Source: Wandonia sp964447015
Lineage (GTDB): Bacteria; Bacteroidota; Bacteroidia; Flavobacteriales_D; Crocinitomicaceae
DNA length: 64,000 bases
NCBI GenBank assembly: GCA_964447015.1
Contig: CAYUQU010000007.1
Location: 8,209 to 72,208 of the forward strand
Direction: 5' to 3'
Below are positions 52,550 to 62,000 of the stretch, one piece after another. How positions within the stretch are numbered: position 1 is the first letter of the stretch; every line of letters starts with the position of its first letter. The notes under the pieces are model-generated. The model was not told the origin of the DNA. It did not search any database and worked only from the letters and a program-made list of their open reading frames with translations. Position numbers and translations under genes: made by a program.

Positions 52550-53692
52550 TTAAATTTTCAGCTTTGTCACCCGATAAGCAAAAAATTTGTCGACCATCTT
52601 AATAGCTACACTTGATGGCATGGCTTTGAAGGCGAAGTTTCTTAGTTTTCCTAGAAGTGGATTTGAAATTTGTCCCATTTTCCCGATTTTCAGGCTATCC
52701 TTTACAATCATTTTTGCTCTGGGGTAATGTAAATCTTCGTAGCGCTGAAAAGCTTGCGGAGTTATTCCATAATTGTTTAACGCAGTAGCTAGAATATACG
52801 CACCTTCCATTGCCATACAGCCCCCTTGTCCTAAGTTGGGTGTGGTTGGATGTGCGGCATCACCGAGTAGAGTTGCGTTTCCTTTTGTCCAGCCTTTTAC
52901 CGGAACTCTATCGCACAAGCTATTTTTGAGAATGACCTCAGTGTGTTGAATTAAGTCCGCAATAGGCTCGTGCCATTCTCCAAAAAGGCGGAGCAATTTT
53001 TCCTTGGTATTTTCTGGTTCGTCGCTTTGAAGAAAGTCTTCGTTGCAGGCAGCCCACCAACCGTAATATCCATCTTTAATGGGAACGATTCCCACACGTT
53101 TTCCAAGTCCAAACGTTTCACTTCCATACCCTTCCGCAAAATTGGATTTCACTACTCCTCGCCAAATATTGTATCCTCTAAAAATCGGTTCTCCATCGTT
53201 GATGATATGCTTTCGGACTATAGAATGGATTCCATCAGCGCCAATGACCGCGTCGAAGGTTTTTTTCTCCCCATTTTCGAAAGTCAATTCTACAGTATTG
53301 TTTGCTAAATGCTCCAAACTTTGTAGAGCGTAGTCATTATAAAGTGTTGCGGGAATATTTTCCAGTAAAATTTGGTGCAAATCTGCTCGGTGCATGCAGA
53401 CAGTTGGGTATTCATATTTGGGCTCAGATTTACTAAGAATAGTCCCCTTATTGGTTTTTAAATAAATTCGTTTCAACACTCCACCCGCAGAAGTAATGCT
53501 ATCCAAAAGACCCAAATGATCCATTACGCATAATGCATTTGGAAAAACACTAATTGCTGCTCCAACTTCACCAAACGCAGCATTCTTTTCAAAAATATGA
53601 CAATCAAATTTTTCAGAATCAAGACAACGCGCAAAAGTTAAACCTGCGATACCACCGCCAATTATTGCAATTTGTTTTCTTTCATTTTCCAT
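52550..53692 (-). CDS. FAD-dependent monooxygenase (UbiH/salicylate-hydroxylase-like)
   Basis: A 380-residue flavin hydroxylase of the group A type. The N-terminal FAD motif is IAIIGGGIAGLTFARCL, the middle motif VIGADGIHSIVRKHI binds FAD/NAD(P)H, and the GD motif is LLGDAAHPTTPNLGQGGCMAMEGAYIL. Substrate unknown; relatives hydroxylate aromatic rings or inactivate antibiotics such as tetracyclines and rifampicin, but nothing here identifies one. ATG 53692 is chosen over TTG 53698. It is divergent from a TetR regulator with shared operators, so it is probably induced by its substrate. Confidence 0.88.
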   Translation of the reverse strand: MENERKQIAIIGGGIAGLTFARCLDSEKFDCHIFEKNAAFGEVGAAISVFPNALCVMDHLGLLDSITSAGGVLKRIYLKTNKGTILSKSEPKYEYPTVCMHRADLHQILLENIPATLYNDYALQSLEHLANNTVELTFENGEKKTFDAVIGADGIHSIVRKHIINDGEPIFRGYNIWRGVVKSNFAEGYGSETFGLGKRVGIVPIKDGYYGWWAACNEDFLQSDEPENTKEKLLRLFGEWHEPIADLIQHTEVILKNSLCDRVPVKGWTKGNATLLGDAAHPTTPNLGQGGCMAMEGAYILATALNNYGITPQAFQRYEDLHYPRAKMIVKDSLKIGKMGQISNPLLGKLRNFAFKAMPSSVAIKMVDKFFAYRVTKLKI

Positions 53693-53706
53693 AATCAAAA
53701 AATAGT

Positions 53707-53722
53707 TAGCTCAATTGAGCTA
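53707..53722. promoter_or_regulatory. Operator 1: perfect 16-bp palindrome
   Basis: TAGCTCAATTGAGCTA is a perfect palindrome in the divergent promoter region. It covers the predicted transcription start of the monooxygenase gene (minus-strand -7 box TACTTTTG at 53728-53735). Expected binding site of the adjacent TetR protein. Confidence 0.8.
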
Positions 53723-53727
53723 GAAGA

Positions 53728-53735
53728 CAAAAGTA
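53728..53735 (-). promoter_or_regulatory. -7 box of the monooxygenase gene
   Basis: Minus-strand TACTTTTG fits TAnnTTTG; a TTG at 53759-53761 (minus) lies 23 bases upstream, inside operator 2. Operator 1 lies immediately downstream. Confidence 0.55.
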
Positions 53736-53748
53736 AACTTAAATTTCA

Positions 53749-53756
53749 TAACTTTG
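53749..53756 (+). promoter_or_regulatory. -7 box of the TetR gene
   Basis: TAACTTTG fits TAnnTTTG and overlaps the left edge of operator 2. Transcription would start near 53762, about 15 bases before the ATG. Confidence 0.55.
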
Positions 53757-53769
53757 CTCAATCGAGCTA
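53754..53769. promoter_or_regulatory. Operator 2: near-perfect copy of operator 1
   Basis: TTGCTCAATCGAGCTA differs from operator 1 at two positions. The centres of the two sites are 47 bases apart. It covers the -7/start region of the TetR gene, consistent with autorepression. Confidence 0.75.
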
Positions 53770-53776
53770 AAAAATA

Positions 53777-54352
53777 ATGAGGGAAAAAATTCTAGATAAA
53801 GCGATTGAATTGCTCAATGTGCAAAGTATTCATAAAACTAGTTTTAGAGATATTGCCACTGGACTTGGTTTAAGTGACGGTCATGTGCGCTATTATTTCA
53901 AGACGAAAGAAATTCTTTTGTTGGAAATATTCAAGCAGCTTGATCAAGAAGTATTAGCATTAGCACACAAAATTGAACCCCATCCAGATTTAAAAGAAAT
54001 GATAAAGACCCAATTGAAGGTTGCATTTACAACTATGGTTCGTTATCGATTCCTCTTTTACGAACCCCCCGTTTCATTTGGTCAATTTCCAAAACTTCAA
54101 GCAGCTTACAAACAACTTCTACAAGATCGAAAAACGCTTTTTTTATCCGTCTTTCAAGAATTGATACGCATCGGATTTTTCAGAAAAGATTTCACTGCTG
54201 ATAAACAAGAGAAAGTCTTTTATGCGCTATTTGTTTTCTCCGATTCTTGGATTCGGTACTACACCATCATGAACAACAAAGCTCCAGATGAACAAGCTAT
54301 AATTTTTCATAGCGAAGTGGCTTTTGGCTTTTTGGAGGAGTATATAAACTAG
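53777..54352 (+). CDS. TetR family transcriptional regulator
   Basis: A 191-residue regulator. The N-terminal helix-turn-helix is ILDKAIELLNVQSIHKTSFRDIA, then GLGLSDGHVRYYFKTKEILL; the C-terminal helical domain would bind an inducer (many aromatic residues, FYEPPVSFGQFP and SDSWIRYYTIMNN). It is transcribed divergently from the flavin monooxygenase, 84 bases apart, with two matching palindromes between them, so it most likely represses both genes until a ligand is present. Confidence 0.9.
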   Translation: MREKILDKAIELLNVQSIHKTSFRDIATGLGLSDGHVRYYFKTKEILLLEIFKQLDQEVLALAHKIEPHPDLKEMIKTQLKVAFTTMVRYRFLFYEPPVSFGQFPKLQAAYKQLLQDRKTLFLSVFQELIRIGFFRKDFTADKQEKVFYALFVFSDSWIRYYTIMNNKAPDEQAIIFHSEVAFGFLEEYIN

Positions 54353-54356
54353 ATTT

Positions 54357-54389
54357 GTGCAAATTGAAAGTCAGCGTTTCAATTTACAC
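54357..54389. terminator. Hairpin between convergent TetR and sufD genes
   Basis: AAATTGAAA (54361-54369) pairs perfectly with TTTCAATTT (54377-54385) around GTCAGCG; an outer GTG/CAC extends the stem past one mismatch. There is no strong T-run, so it is a weak bidirectional terminator candidate. Confidence 0.55.
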
Positions 54390-54398
54390 CATTTCCTC

Positions 54399-55667
54399 CT
54401 AAAACTCCCACCCAAAGCGATCTAACAACATTTTATCAATGTGCGCACGAACTTCGTCTGTAGAGATTTTGTTTAACACGTCACCGATAAATGCGGATAC
54501 CAATAATTTTCGTGCGTTTTTCTCGCTTAAGCCACGAGCACGAAGGTAAAATACCGCTTCATCATCGAGTTGTCCTGTAGTTGACCCGTGCGAACATTTT
54601 ACGTCATCAGCGTAAATTTCCAATTCCGGTTTTGAATTTACAGTTGCATTTCCAGAAAGCAATACGTTTCCATTTGACTGAAACGCGTTGATTTTCTGCG
54701 CATCTTTACGTACAAATACTTTTCCGTTGAACACCGCAGTTGAGTCGTCGTCCATTACACCTTTGTACAGCTCGTTCGATTCGCAATGCGCTACTTGATG
54801 ATCCACAACCGTATGATTGTCTACATGTTGCTTCCCTTTTGTCAAATACGCGCCATTTAAGTTTGTATTGCAATTATGCCCTAACACATCAATGTTAAGG
54901 TTATTGCGAACTAATTCTCCGTTAAGAGTAATCGTATTTATGGTGAAAGTAGAATCTTTATCTTGCTTTACTTGTTCAGTTGCTACGGTGTAATTCTCGT
55001 TGCTTTCGTACTGAATTTTGTCAATTGTAAGTTGTGCATTTGCACCAACCGTTATTTCAGAAATTACATTTGAAAAACACTGATGTGCATCTTTGCTGTA
55101 ATAACCTATGATGATGTGCGCTGAAGAACTTCCTTCGGCAATTAGCACATTTCTTGTATTCGAAATAACCGATTCACCCGTTTGGATATTGATTACCTCC
55201 AATGGTTTTGACAAGGTTTTTCCCGCCGCAATTCTAACCGCAATTCCGTCAGTTGAATAAGCAGTATTCAAAGCTGAAAACACATCATCAGTTGAAATTT
55301 CAATAGAATTTGGTTTTACTTCTTCCGTTTGAGAAAGAGGCGAAATGAGAATTCCTTCTTCAGCTGAAAATTCAGATAAATCCTTCTGGTAGAAACCGTT
55401 GACAAAAACAATTACATGACTTTCTAGATTATTTACTTTAAAAGGTGAAATATCAGAAACGTGTTGTTTTTGAATTGAGAAATCCTTTTTGCTGATTTTT
55501 GTTACACGAGTGTACTTCCATGCTTCAACGCGAGTTGTAGGGAAGTCCAAGGTGTTAAGTTTTGAAAGAGCTTCTTGACTTGAAACCTCATCAATTATCC
55601 CTTTTTCAAAACCAGTTTGTATAGACTCAGTAAAGCGTTTTACGGCACTTTCTGTAATTGCGTTCAT
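54399..55667 (-). CDS. sufD: Fe-S cluster assembly protein SufD
   Basis: A 422-residue SufD of the SufBCD scaffold. Beta-helix signatures are LNGAYLTKGKQHVDNHTVVDHQVAHCESNELYKGV and the late ADDVKCSHGSTTGQLDDEAVFYLRARGLSE, whose Cys-His pair is near the cluster site in the family. It works with SufB and the ATPase SufC. It lies 11 bases after sufC and is the last suf gene on this strand; sufS and sufE are not in the window. Confidence 0.95.
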   Translation of the reverse strand: MNAITESAVKRFTESIQTGFEKGIIDEVSSQEALSKLNTLDFPTTRVEAWKYTRVTKISKKDFSIQKQHVSDISPFKVNNLESHVIVFVNGFYQKDLSEFSAEEGILISPLSQTEEVKPNSIEISTDDVFSALNTAYSTDGIAVRIAAGKTLSKPLEVINIQTGESVISNTRNVLIAEGSSSAHIIIGYYSKDAHQCFSNVISEITVGANAQLTIDKIQYESNENYTVATEQVKQDKDSTFTINTITLNGELVRNNLNIDVLGHNCNTNLNGAYLTKGKQHVDNHTVVDHQVAHCESNELYKGVMDDDSTAVFNGKVFVRKDAQKINAFQSNGNVLLSGNATVNSKPELEIYADDVKCSHGSTTGQLDDEAVFYLRARGLSEKNARKLLVSAFIGDVLNKISTDEVRAHIDKMLLDRFGWEF

Positions 55668-55678
55668 AGTTCAAGTTT

Positions 55679-56437
55679 TTAGGCTAATTCACCCAATTCT
55701 TTTTTAATCCAATCGTATCCTTTTTCTTCTAGTTCCAAAGCCAATTCTTTTGGACCTGTTTTCACGATTTTTCCGTTGTACAACACATGTACAAAATCAG
55801 GAACGATATAATCCAACAAGCGTTGGTAGTGTGTAATTATAATTGTCGCCGTATCTTTTGATTTCAGCTGGTTTACTCCATTTGCTACGATACGTAATGC
55901 ATCAATATCCAATCCCGAATCTGTTTCGTCAAGAATAGCTAATTTTGGTTCGAGCATAGCCATTTGGAAAATCTCATTGCGTTTTTTTTCACCGCCTGAA
56001 AAACCTTCATTCACCGCGCGAGAAGCTAATTTCGCATCCAACTCCACCAATTTTGATTTTTCGCGCACCATCGCCATAAAATCTTTAGCAGAAATTTGCT
56101 CCAGACCTTTATGTTCACGAATCTCGTTCATCGCTGTTCTCAAAAAGTTGATGTTCGATACTCCAGGAATTTCAACTGGATACTGAAACGCAAGAAACAA
56201 ACCTTCGCGAGCGCGAATTTCTGTGTCCATTTCCAACAAGTCTTTACCGTCAAAGTCAACCGATCCTTCCGTAACTTCAAATTCTTCACGACCAGCTAGA
56301 ACAGATGCAAGTGTACTTTTCCCTGCACCATTTGGCCCCATTATAGCGTGCACCTCTCCCGGTTTTACCTCGAGGTTTAGTCCTTTTAATATTTCTTTGC
56401 CGTCTATTGAGGCGTGTAAATTCTCTATCTTAATCAT
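55679..56437 (-). CDS. sufC: Fe-S cluster assembly ATPase SufC
   Basis: A 252-residue ABC-type ATPase without membrane parts: Walker A GPNGAGKSTL, signature FSGGEKKRNEI, Walker B with AILDETDSGLD, and the family-typical FQYPVEIPGV. It drives shape changes in SufBD for cluster assembly. It is separated from sufB by an unusually long gap of about 215 bases holding repeats (see below), but is tight with sufD. Confidence 0.96.
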   Translation of the reverse strand: MIKIENLHASIDGKEILKGLNLEVKPGEVHAIMGPNGAGKSTLASVLAGREEFEVTEGSVDFDGKDLLEMDTEIRAREGLFLAFQYPVEIPGVSNINFLRTAMNEIREHKGLEQISAKDFMAMVREKSKLVELDAKLASRAVNEGFSGGEKKRNEIFQMAMLEPKLAILDETDSGLDIDALRIVANGVNQLKSKDTATIIITHYQRLLDYIVPDFVHVLYNGKIVKTGPKELALELEEKGYDWIKKELGELA

Positions 56438-56451
56438 ATCTTTTGGATTGC

Positions 56452-56478
56452 AGATTACAGATTACAAATTACAGATTG
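56452..56478. repeat. Short tandem ATTACAGATT-type repeat
   Basis: GATTACA-like units are repeated about four times between sufC and sufB. Similar degenerate runs occur between Bacteroidetes genes; no function is known. Confidence 0.6.
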
Positions 56479-56579
56479 ACTGTAGATTTGGAATCGTAAC
56501 CCTAGTATCTTATTTTTTCTAATTTTCTCAAACGTTTAAAATCTTTCAACTTATTCTTTCTTTGTGCTCTTCGTGTCTT

Positions 56580-56625
56580 CTTTGTGTACTCTGTGGTTAA
56601 AAAAGAAACCACAAAGAACACGGAG
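56580..56625. repeat. Imperfect inverted repeat in the sufB-sufC gap
   Basis: A left arm (56580-56598, ending CTGTGGTT) and a right arm (56607-56625, starting AACCACAAAG) match in about 15 of 19 positions with a perfect core of 7 pairs and an A-rich loop. It resembles a widespread Bacteroidetes intergenic element with CTTTGTG/CACAAAG arms; on either strand it would fold. Confidence 0.6.
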
Positions 56626-56652
56626 ATTTCACAAAGTTTTCAAATCACACTT

Positions 56653-58101
56653 TTATCCTACCGAACCTTCCAAACTAATCGCCAACAACTTTTGCGCTTC
56701 CACGGCAAACTCCATCGGTAATTGATTCAAGACTTCTTTGCAATAGCCATTTACAATAAGCGAAATCGCTTTTTCTTCGTCAATTCCGCGTTGTAAGCAA
56801 TAGAAAATTTGATCCTCACCAATTTTTGAAGTTGTCGCTTCGTGTTCTATTTTGGCGCTACTGTTTTTGCATTCGATATATGGGAATGTATGTGCTCCAC
56901 ATTCGTCAGTCATTAACAACGAGTCGCACTGAGAGAAGTTGCGGGCATTGTCTGCGTTTTTGTGAATTTGCACTAAGCCTCGGTACGAATTCTGCGATTT
57001 ACCGGCAGAAATTCCTTTTGAAATAATGGTCGACTTGGTGTTTTTACCAAGGTGAATCATTTTCGTTCCTGTATCTGCTTGTTGGTAATTGTTTGTCACC
57101 GCTACACTATAAAATTCTCCAACCGAATTATCTCCTTTAAGAATACACGAAGGATATTTCCATGTCACAGCAGAACCAGTCTCCACTTGCGTCCATGAGA
57201 TTTTTGAATTTCGGTGGCAAATTCCACGTTTCGTCACGAAGTTAAACACTCCACCTTTACCTTCTTTATCTCCAGGATACCAGTTTTGTACTGTTGAGTA
57301 TTTAATCTCAGCATCATCTAAAGCGATGAGCTCTACTACCGCTGCGTGTAATTGATTCTCGTCACGCTGAGGCGCTGTACAACCTTCAAGGTATGAAACA
57401 TAAGAGCCTTCATCAGCAACCACCAACGTTCTTTCGAACTGACCTGTTCCACCTTCGTTAATTCTAAAATAAGTCGACAATTCCATTGGACAACGTGTCC
57501 CTTTTGGAATGTAGCAGAATGAACCATCTGTAAAAACGGCTGAATTCAGTGCTGCGTAAAAATTATCCGTCTTTGGAACGACAGTTCCGATGTATTTTCT
57601 AACCAAATCAGGATATTCTTGCACTGCTTCTGAGAATGAGCAGAAGATTATTCCCAATTCTTTTAATTTCTCTTTAAACGAAGTAGCCACCGAAACCGAG
57701 TCCATTACAAAATCTACGGCAACACCTGTGAGACGTTTTTGCTCCTCCATAGAAATCCCCAATTTTTTCATGGTTTCTTTCATTTCAGGATCGACATCGT
57801 CCCACGATTCGTATTTTTTGGTTTGTTTTGGAGCTGAATAATACGTGATTTCTTGAAAATCTGGTTTGTTGTATTTCACGTGTGCCCAATCAGGTTCAGT
57901 CATTTTTTGCCAGACTTTGAAAGCTTCTAAACGAAACTCCAGCATCCATTCTGGCTCATTTTTCTTAGCTGAAATTACGCGAATGACATCTTCATTAAGT
58001 CCTTTTGGAACTTTATCCGACTCGATATTGCTGACGAAACCATATTTGTATTCCTTCCCCTCAAGATCTTTCGCTAGTTCATGTTCTGTGTATTCTGCCA
58101 T
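56653..58101 (-). CDS. sufB: Fe-S cluster assembly protein SufB
   Basis: A 482-residue scaffold protein: GVAVDFVMDSVSVATSFKEKL-like N-terminal region, FCYIPKGTRCPMELSTYFRIN, SYVSYLEGCTAPQRDENQLHAAVVELIA and the late IECKNSSAKIEHEATTSKIGEDQIFYCLQRGI, which holds the family's essential Cys/Glu/His residues. It assembles clusters with SufC and SufD. It follows the SufA-like gene by 20 bases. Confidence 0.96.
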   Translation of the reverse strand: MAEYTEHELAKDLEGKEYKYGFVSNIESDKVPKGLNEDVIRVISAKKNEPEWMLEFRLEAFKVWQKMTEPDWAHVKYNKPDFQEITYYSAPKQTKKYESWDDVDPEMKETMKKLGISMEEQKRLTGVAVDFVMDSVSVATSFKEKLKELGIIFCSFSEAVQEYPDLVRKYIGTVVPKTDNFYAALNSAVFTDGSFCYIPKGTRCPMELSTYFRINEGGTGQFERTLVVADEGSYVSYLEGCTAPQRDENQLHAAVVELIALDDAEIKYSTVQNWYPGDKEGKGGVFNFVTKRGICHRNSKISWTQVETGSAVTWKYPSCILKGDNSVGEFYSVAVTNNYQQADTGTKMIHLGKNTKSTIISKGISAGKSQNSYRGLVQIHKNADNARNFSQCDSLLMTDECGAHTFPYIECKNSSAKIEHEATTSKIGEDQIFYCLQRGIDEEKAISLIVNGYCKEVLNQLPMEFAVEAQKLLAISLEGSVG

Positions 58102-58121
58102 TTTCGTCTTTTTTGGGATGA

Positions 58122-58445
58122 TTAGATTGAAAAACTCTCACCACACCCGCATGTTCTGTCTGCATTCGGATTAACAAATACAAACCCTTTTCCATTTAAT
58201 CCACCTGAAAAATCAAGTGTTGTCCCAATGAGGTAAAGGTAACTCTTCTTGTCCACAACGATTTTAAGTCCGTTGTCTTCAAATGCTTTGTCTCCTTCTT
58301 TATCCTCACTGTCAAATTCAAGCTGATACATCAACCCTGAACAGCCACCGCCCTGCACTCCAACACGAATAAAACTGTTGCCTTTACCGTCTTCAGCCAT
58401 TAACTTGACCGCTTGATCTCTTGCTGTGTCTGTTATCTTAATCAT
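58122..58445 (-). CDS. sufA: Iron-sulfur cluster carrier (SufA/IscA/ErpA type)
   Basis: A 107-residue A-type carrier with the three ligand Cys: Cys35 in GGGCSGLMYQ, Cys99 and Cys101 in RTCGCGESFSI. It receives and hands over clusters from SufBCD. It is the first gene of the suf transcript; a good promoter and a palindrome lie just upstream. SufA and ErpA cannot be told apart from sequence alone; the context favours SufA. Confidence 0.93.
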   Translation of the reverse strand: MIKITDTARDQAVKLMAEDGKGNSFIRVGVQGGGCSGLMYQLEFDSEDKEGDKAFEDNGLKIVVDKKSYLYLIGTTLDFSGGLNGKGFVFVNPNADRTCGCGESFSI

Positions 58446-58474
58446 GTTCTGTCAATTTTAGCGAACTAACTTAT

Positions 58475-58500
58475 TTAGATTAAATATAAATTAAGTCTAA
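58475..58500. promoter_or_regulatory. Candidate operator of the suf operon (26-bp imperfect palindrome)
   Basis: TTAGA at 58475-58479 and TCTAA at 58496-58500 end an AT-rich dyad in which 10 of 13 positions pair. It lies directly downstream of the predicted suf transcription start (near 58503), where a repressor such as an Rrf2-type or Fur-type regulator could act. The regulator is unknown. Confidence 0.5.
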
Positions 58501-58508
58501 TTCTGGTG

Positions 58509-58540
58509 CAAAAATACCTAATTTATGGTATTGTGCCAAA
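58509..58540 (-). promoter_or_regulatory. Promoter of the suf operon
   Basis: On the minus strand TTTG (58537-58540) and TATTTTTG (58509-58516) are 20 bases apart, a near-ideal Bacteroidetes promoter. The leader to the sufA start is about 57 bases and contains the palindrome. Confidence 0.72.
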
Positions 58541-58701
58541 CTTATCCAACCTAATTTAACAGAAATGGGATTTTATTCGACGTAAAACCGATGAAGGTCT
58601 AGGTAGGCGAAGATGAAATGTAATTATTTATGTTAATATATATAGCACTATGCAACTCAAAGTATATCTTTATCGTCTGTAATTCATTAATTTGAAAACT
58701 T

Positions 58702-59055
58702 ATGGCTGCTACTACTAGTTTTAAAGGACTTTGTCTATTGACTTTGCCCTTTGTTTGTTTATCCATTTTTGCACAAAACAATACTGAAACAAAGTTGATT
58801 GGACAACAATCAAATGGAGTGAAGGTTTATGAACAGACTGGTGTTCAGTCCACATCTTCTACTCTAGAGATTGAGCAATCAAGAGAAGTAAGAACACTTA
58901 GCGATTGGACAATTGACGAGTGTGAGTTAGCAATTGATCAAATCAATCAAAAAATTACTCAGCTCACTGAAGCGGAAGAAAATCCGATTCAATTGACCGC
59001 TTACAGAGAAGAAATTGAGCGAATCAAGAAGCATTTGTCAACCATCACTAAGTAA
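58702..59055 (+). CDS. Small exported helical protein, unknown
   Basis: A 117-residue protein with a signal peptide (MAATTSFKGLCLLTLPFVCLSIFA, cut before QNN). The mature part has a short beta segment (TKLIGQQSNGVKVYEQTG) and a helical end (DECELAIDQINQKITQL, then AYREEIERIKKHL) likely to form a coiled coil. It ends 6 bases before the giant T9SS protein gene, so it is probably cotranscribed and may be its periplasmic partner; no family recognised. Confidence 0.75.
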   Translation: MAATTSFKGLCLLTLPFVCLSIFAQNNTETKLIGQQSNGVKVYEQTGVQSTSSTLEIEQSREVRTLSDWTIDECELAIDQINQKITQLTEAEENPIQLTAYREEIERIKKHLSTITK

Positions 59056-59061
59056 TTTACA

Positions 59062-62000
59062 ATGAAAAAAATAATTCTACTGCTAATTGGAGTTTGTTCA
59101 ATTCAAACTTCTCTCTTTTCACAGATTACACCAAACGGTAATTCTGGATCAACTGTAACAGCTTACACGAATGGAGCACCCAATGATCAAATTTATATTT
59201 GGTGTGCAGAGGGTTTGGCTACAACTTCTGCGAGTTTAACTGCTACTGCTCCTTCAGGGACAGGGCCTTGGACATTTGAATGGTTTTATCACAACCAAGC
59301 AACTTCATCATGGTCTCCGTATACGTCGCAATCGGGAGCTAGTTCCACCATATCAAATTTACCTAGTGATGGTTATAGGGTTGAGATTTATGATGCTGGC
59401 AGTAATCTTGTAGGGTGTTATATTGCTTGGGTTTGGAACATGAATGGTGATGTCAGTGTCAATCAGAGTATAGTGAACTGCGATGCGACAAATCTATCAG
59501 GGGCTATTAGTGCAAACAGTTCTTTCACTTATTATAACCCACCACCACCTGAATCAATCATTACTTCAAGTACAAATATAACGGTTTGCTTTTCAGCTAC
59601 TCACACTTGGGTTTCTGATTTAGCTTTTTACTTAGTCGGTCCCGCATCATGTGGAAGTCCTACGATTTTACTTTCTCCAAATCCAGGAGCAAACGGACAA
59701 GGTACTGTGTGTAATAGTGGGGACAATGTGAATAATTTATGCTTTACAACCACTTCAACTAGCATCTTGAATGTGTGTAATCCTGCTCCAGCTACTTTAT
59801 CGGGAACATACGGTGGATATGGTGCTGGTGCAGGCACATTGATAAATTGGAATCCTCTTGTTGGTTGTAATGCAGCTCAGGGGGGATGGCGAGTTCAAAT
59901 ATATGATTGTATTAGTTCCGATGTAGGTTCATTGACAAATGCCACAATTACATTTTCTAATTTGGCTTCTGTTTGTGGTTCTCCTACAAGTATTTCATAT
60001 ACTTCAGGAGCCATTAACTCGGCCATCAATGATAACTCGTGCAGTGCTGGAACAGCATCAATATTTCAAGTGCCTGTTTCTACATCATTTTCTACACCTA
60101 TTACCATCAATGCAAGCACATCCTATTTATGGACATCAAATCCTTCGGTGACGATTCCAAACTCATCTACAAGTTTAACTCCTTCGGTAACTTCTATCCC
60201 AACTGGAGCTACATGGTTTTACCTTACGGCAACAGTTAGTTATTCAGGTATCAGTTGTACATATATAGATTCAGTTGAATTTATAAACACATGTTGTACA
60301 CCTATAATTGATGCTGGTAGTGATGTAAATTTCTGTACTGGAAGTTCTGCTCAAATCGGAACTCCTGCTGAACCAGGAATGAGTTATTCATGGAGTCCGC
60401 AAACAGGGCTAGATGATCCTTTCATTGCTCAACCGACTGTGACACTAACTAATGGAGGAGGAAGTCCTATAAACAATAACTACACGTTAACTGTAACAAA
60501 CACTGTAGATGGTGGATGTACAGATACCGATGATGTAATAGTCACTGTCAACCCCCTTCCAACTGTTTCGGCAGGTAGCTACGGACCTTTTTGTTCAACA
60601 GAACCTTCTGTTGCATTATCTGGAACACCAGCAGGTGGAACTTTTAGTGGTACGGGTGTTACAGGAAACAACTTTGATCCTTCTGCTGGAACTCAAACTA
60701 TAACTTATTCTTATACCGATGCAAATGGTTGTTCAAATTCTGCCAACACGACTATCACAATAAACAATAGTGTAGTTGTAGACGCAGGAACGTATGGTCC
60801 GGTTTGCGTAGATGCCGCTCAAATAGCTCTCGCTGGCAATCCTTCAGGTGGAACCTTTAGTGGCACTGGAGTCACTGGGAATAGTTTTGATCCAGCTTCT
60901 GGAACCCAAACCATAACATATACTTACACTAATGCAGAGGGTTGTACAGGAACTGAAAACACTACAATTACCGTTAATAATTTACCTGTGGTGGATGCGG
61001 GTTCTTACGGACCATTATGCGAAGATAATCCTTCCATTACGCTTGCTGGCTCACCTGTGGGAGGGACTTTCAGTGGTACGGGTGTTACAGGTAATTCATT
61101 TGACCCATCGGCTGGAACCCAAGAAATAACGTATAACTATATAGATGGAAATGCTTGCTCCGCATCTTCTGCAACTACAATTACCGTAAATGCAGTTCCA
61201 CTCGTTAGTGCAGGTTCTTACAGTACTGTTTGTGAAAATGCTGCAAATATCGAACTAATAGGATCTCCTGTTGGGGGGATTTTTACTGGAACAGGTGTAA
61301 CAGGAACAAGTTTCAATCCTTCTGTTGGATCACAATCTGTTTCTTATGACTATACTGACGCAAATGGATGTAGTAATAGTGCAAATACATTAATTACGGT
61401 TACACCGCAAGTTACAATTGAAGTGACAAGCGACAATATGATGTGTGATACTACGCTGATCTGGGCAGAGTGGAGTTCATTTATTCCAAACCCAGTGACA
61501 GGAACTGTAAATGGGACAAATGGAGTAACTGTTACACATTCCAATGGTGATTTAACGGCTACTGCACAGATGTATAATGGTGGGCTTTTTCCAACGGAGT
61601 ACAACGTACCAACAAACTCAACAGCAATTAGAAATGATTTAGCAGGCTTAGTGACTTTTTGTTTTGACACTCCAGTGACAAACCCACAAATTGCGTTGTC
61701 AAGTATTGGAAATCCAGGGAATCCAATTGAAATTAATACTTCAGATCCTTACAATGTAGTTTGGGTTGGTATAGACATGACCTATTTGAACAATCAGGCA
61801 ATGGTTGGAGAAGAAGGTTTTTCAATCATCTCTTTTCCTGGAACTCACACTTGTATTTCACTTGACTTTTTACAAAGTGAAACGTATATGAATCTTGCTA
61901 TTGGAATTGAAGATATTCAATGTCAAACCGAACCGCTGTGTGAAGGCGAATCTGTGGATTTAACTGCAAGCGGAGCTTCGGCTTATACTTGGAGTCCTTC

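Noticed and set aside
52550..53692. Tetracycline-inactivating monooxygenase
   Set aside because: The fold is shared by many hydroxylases; nothing visible fixes the substrate, so no resistance claim is made.
60547..61398. Possible CRISPR-like array
   Set aside because: The units are 213-bp coding repeats in one open frame, with no short repeats or spacers.
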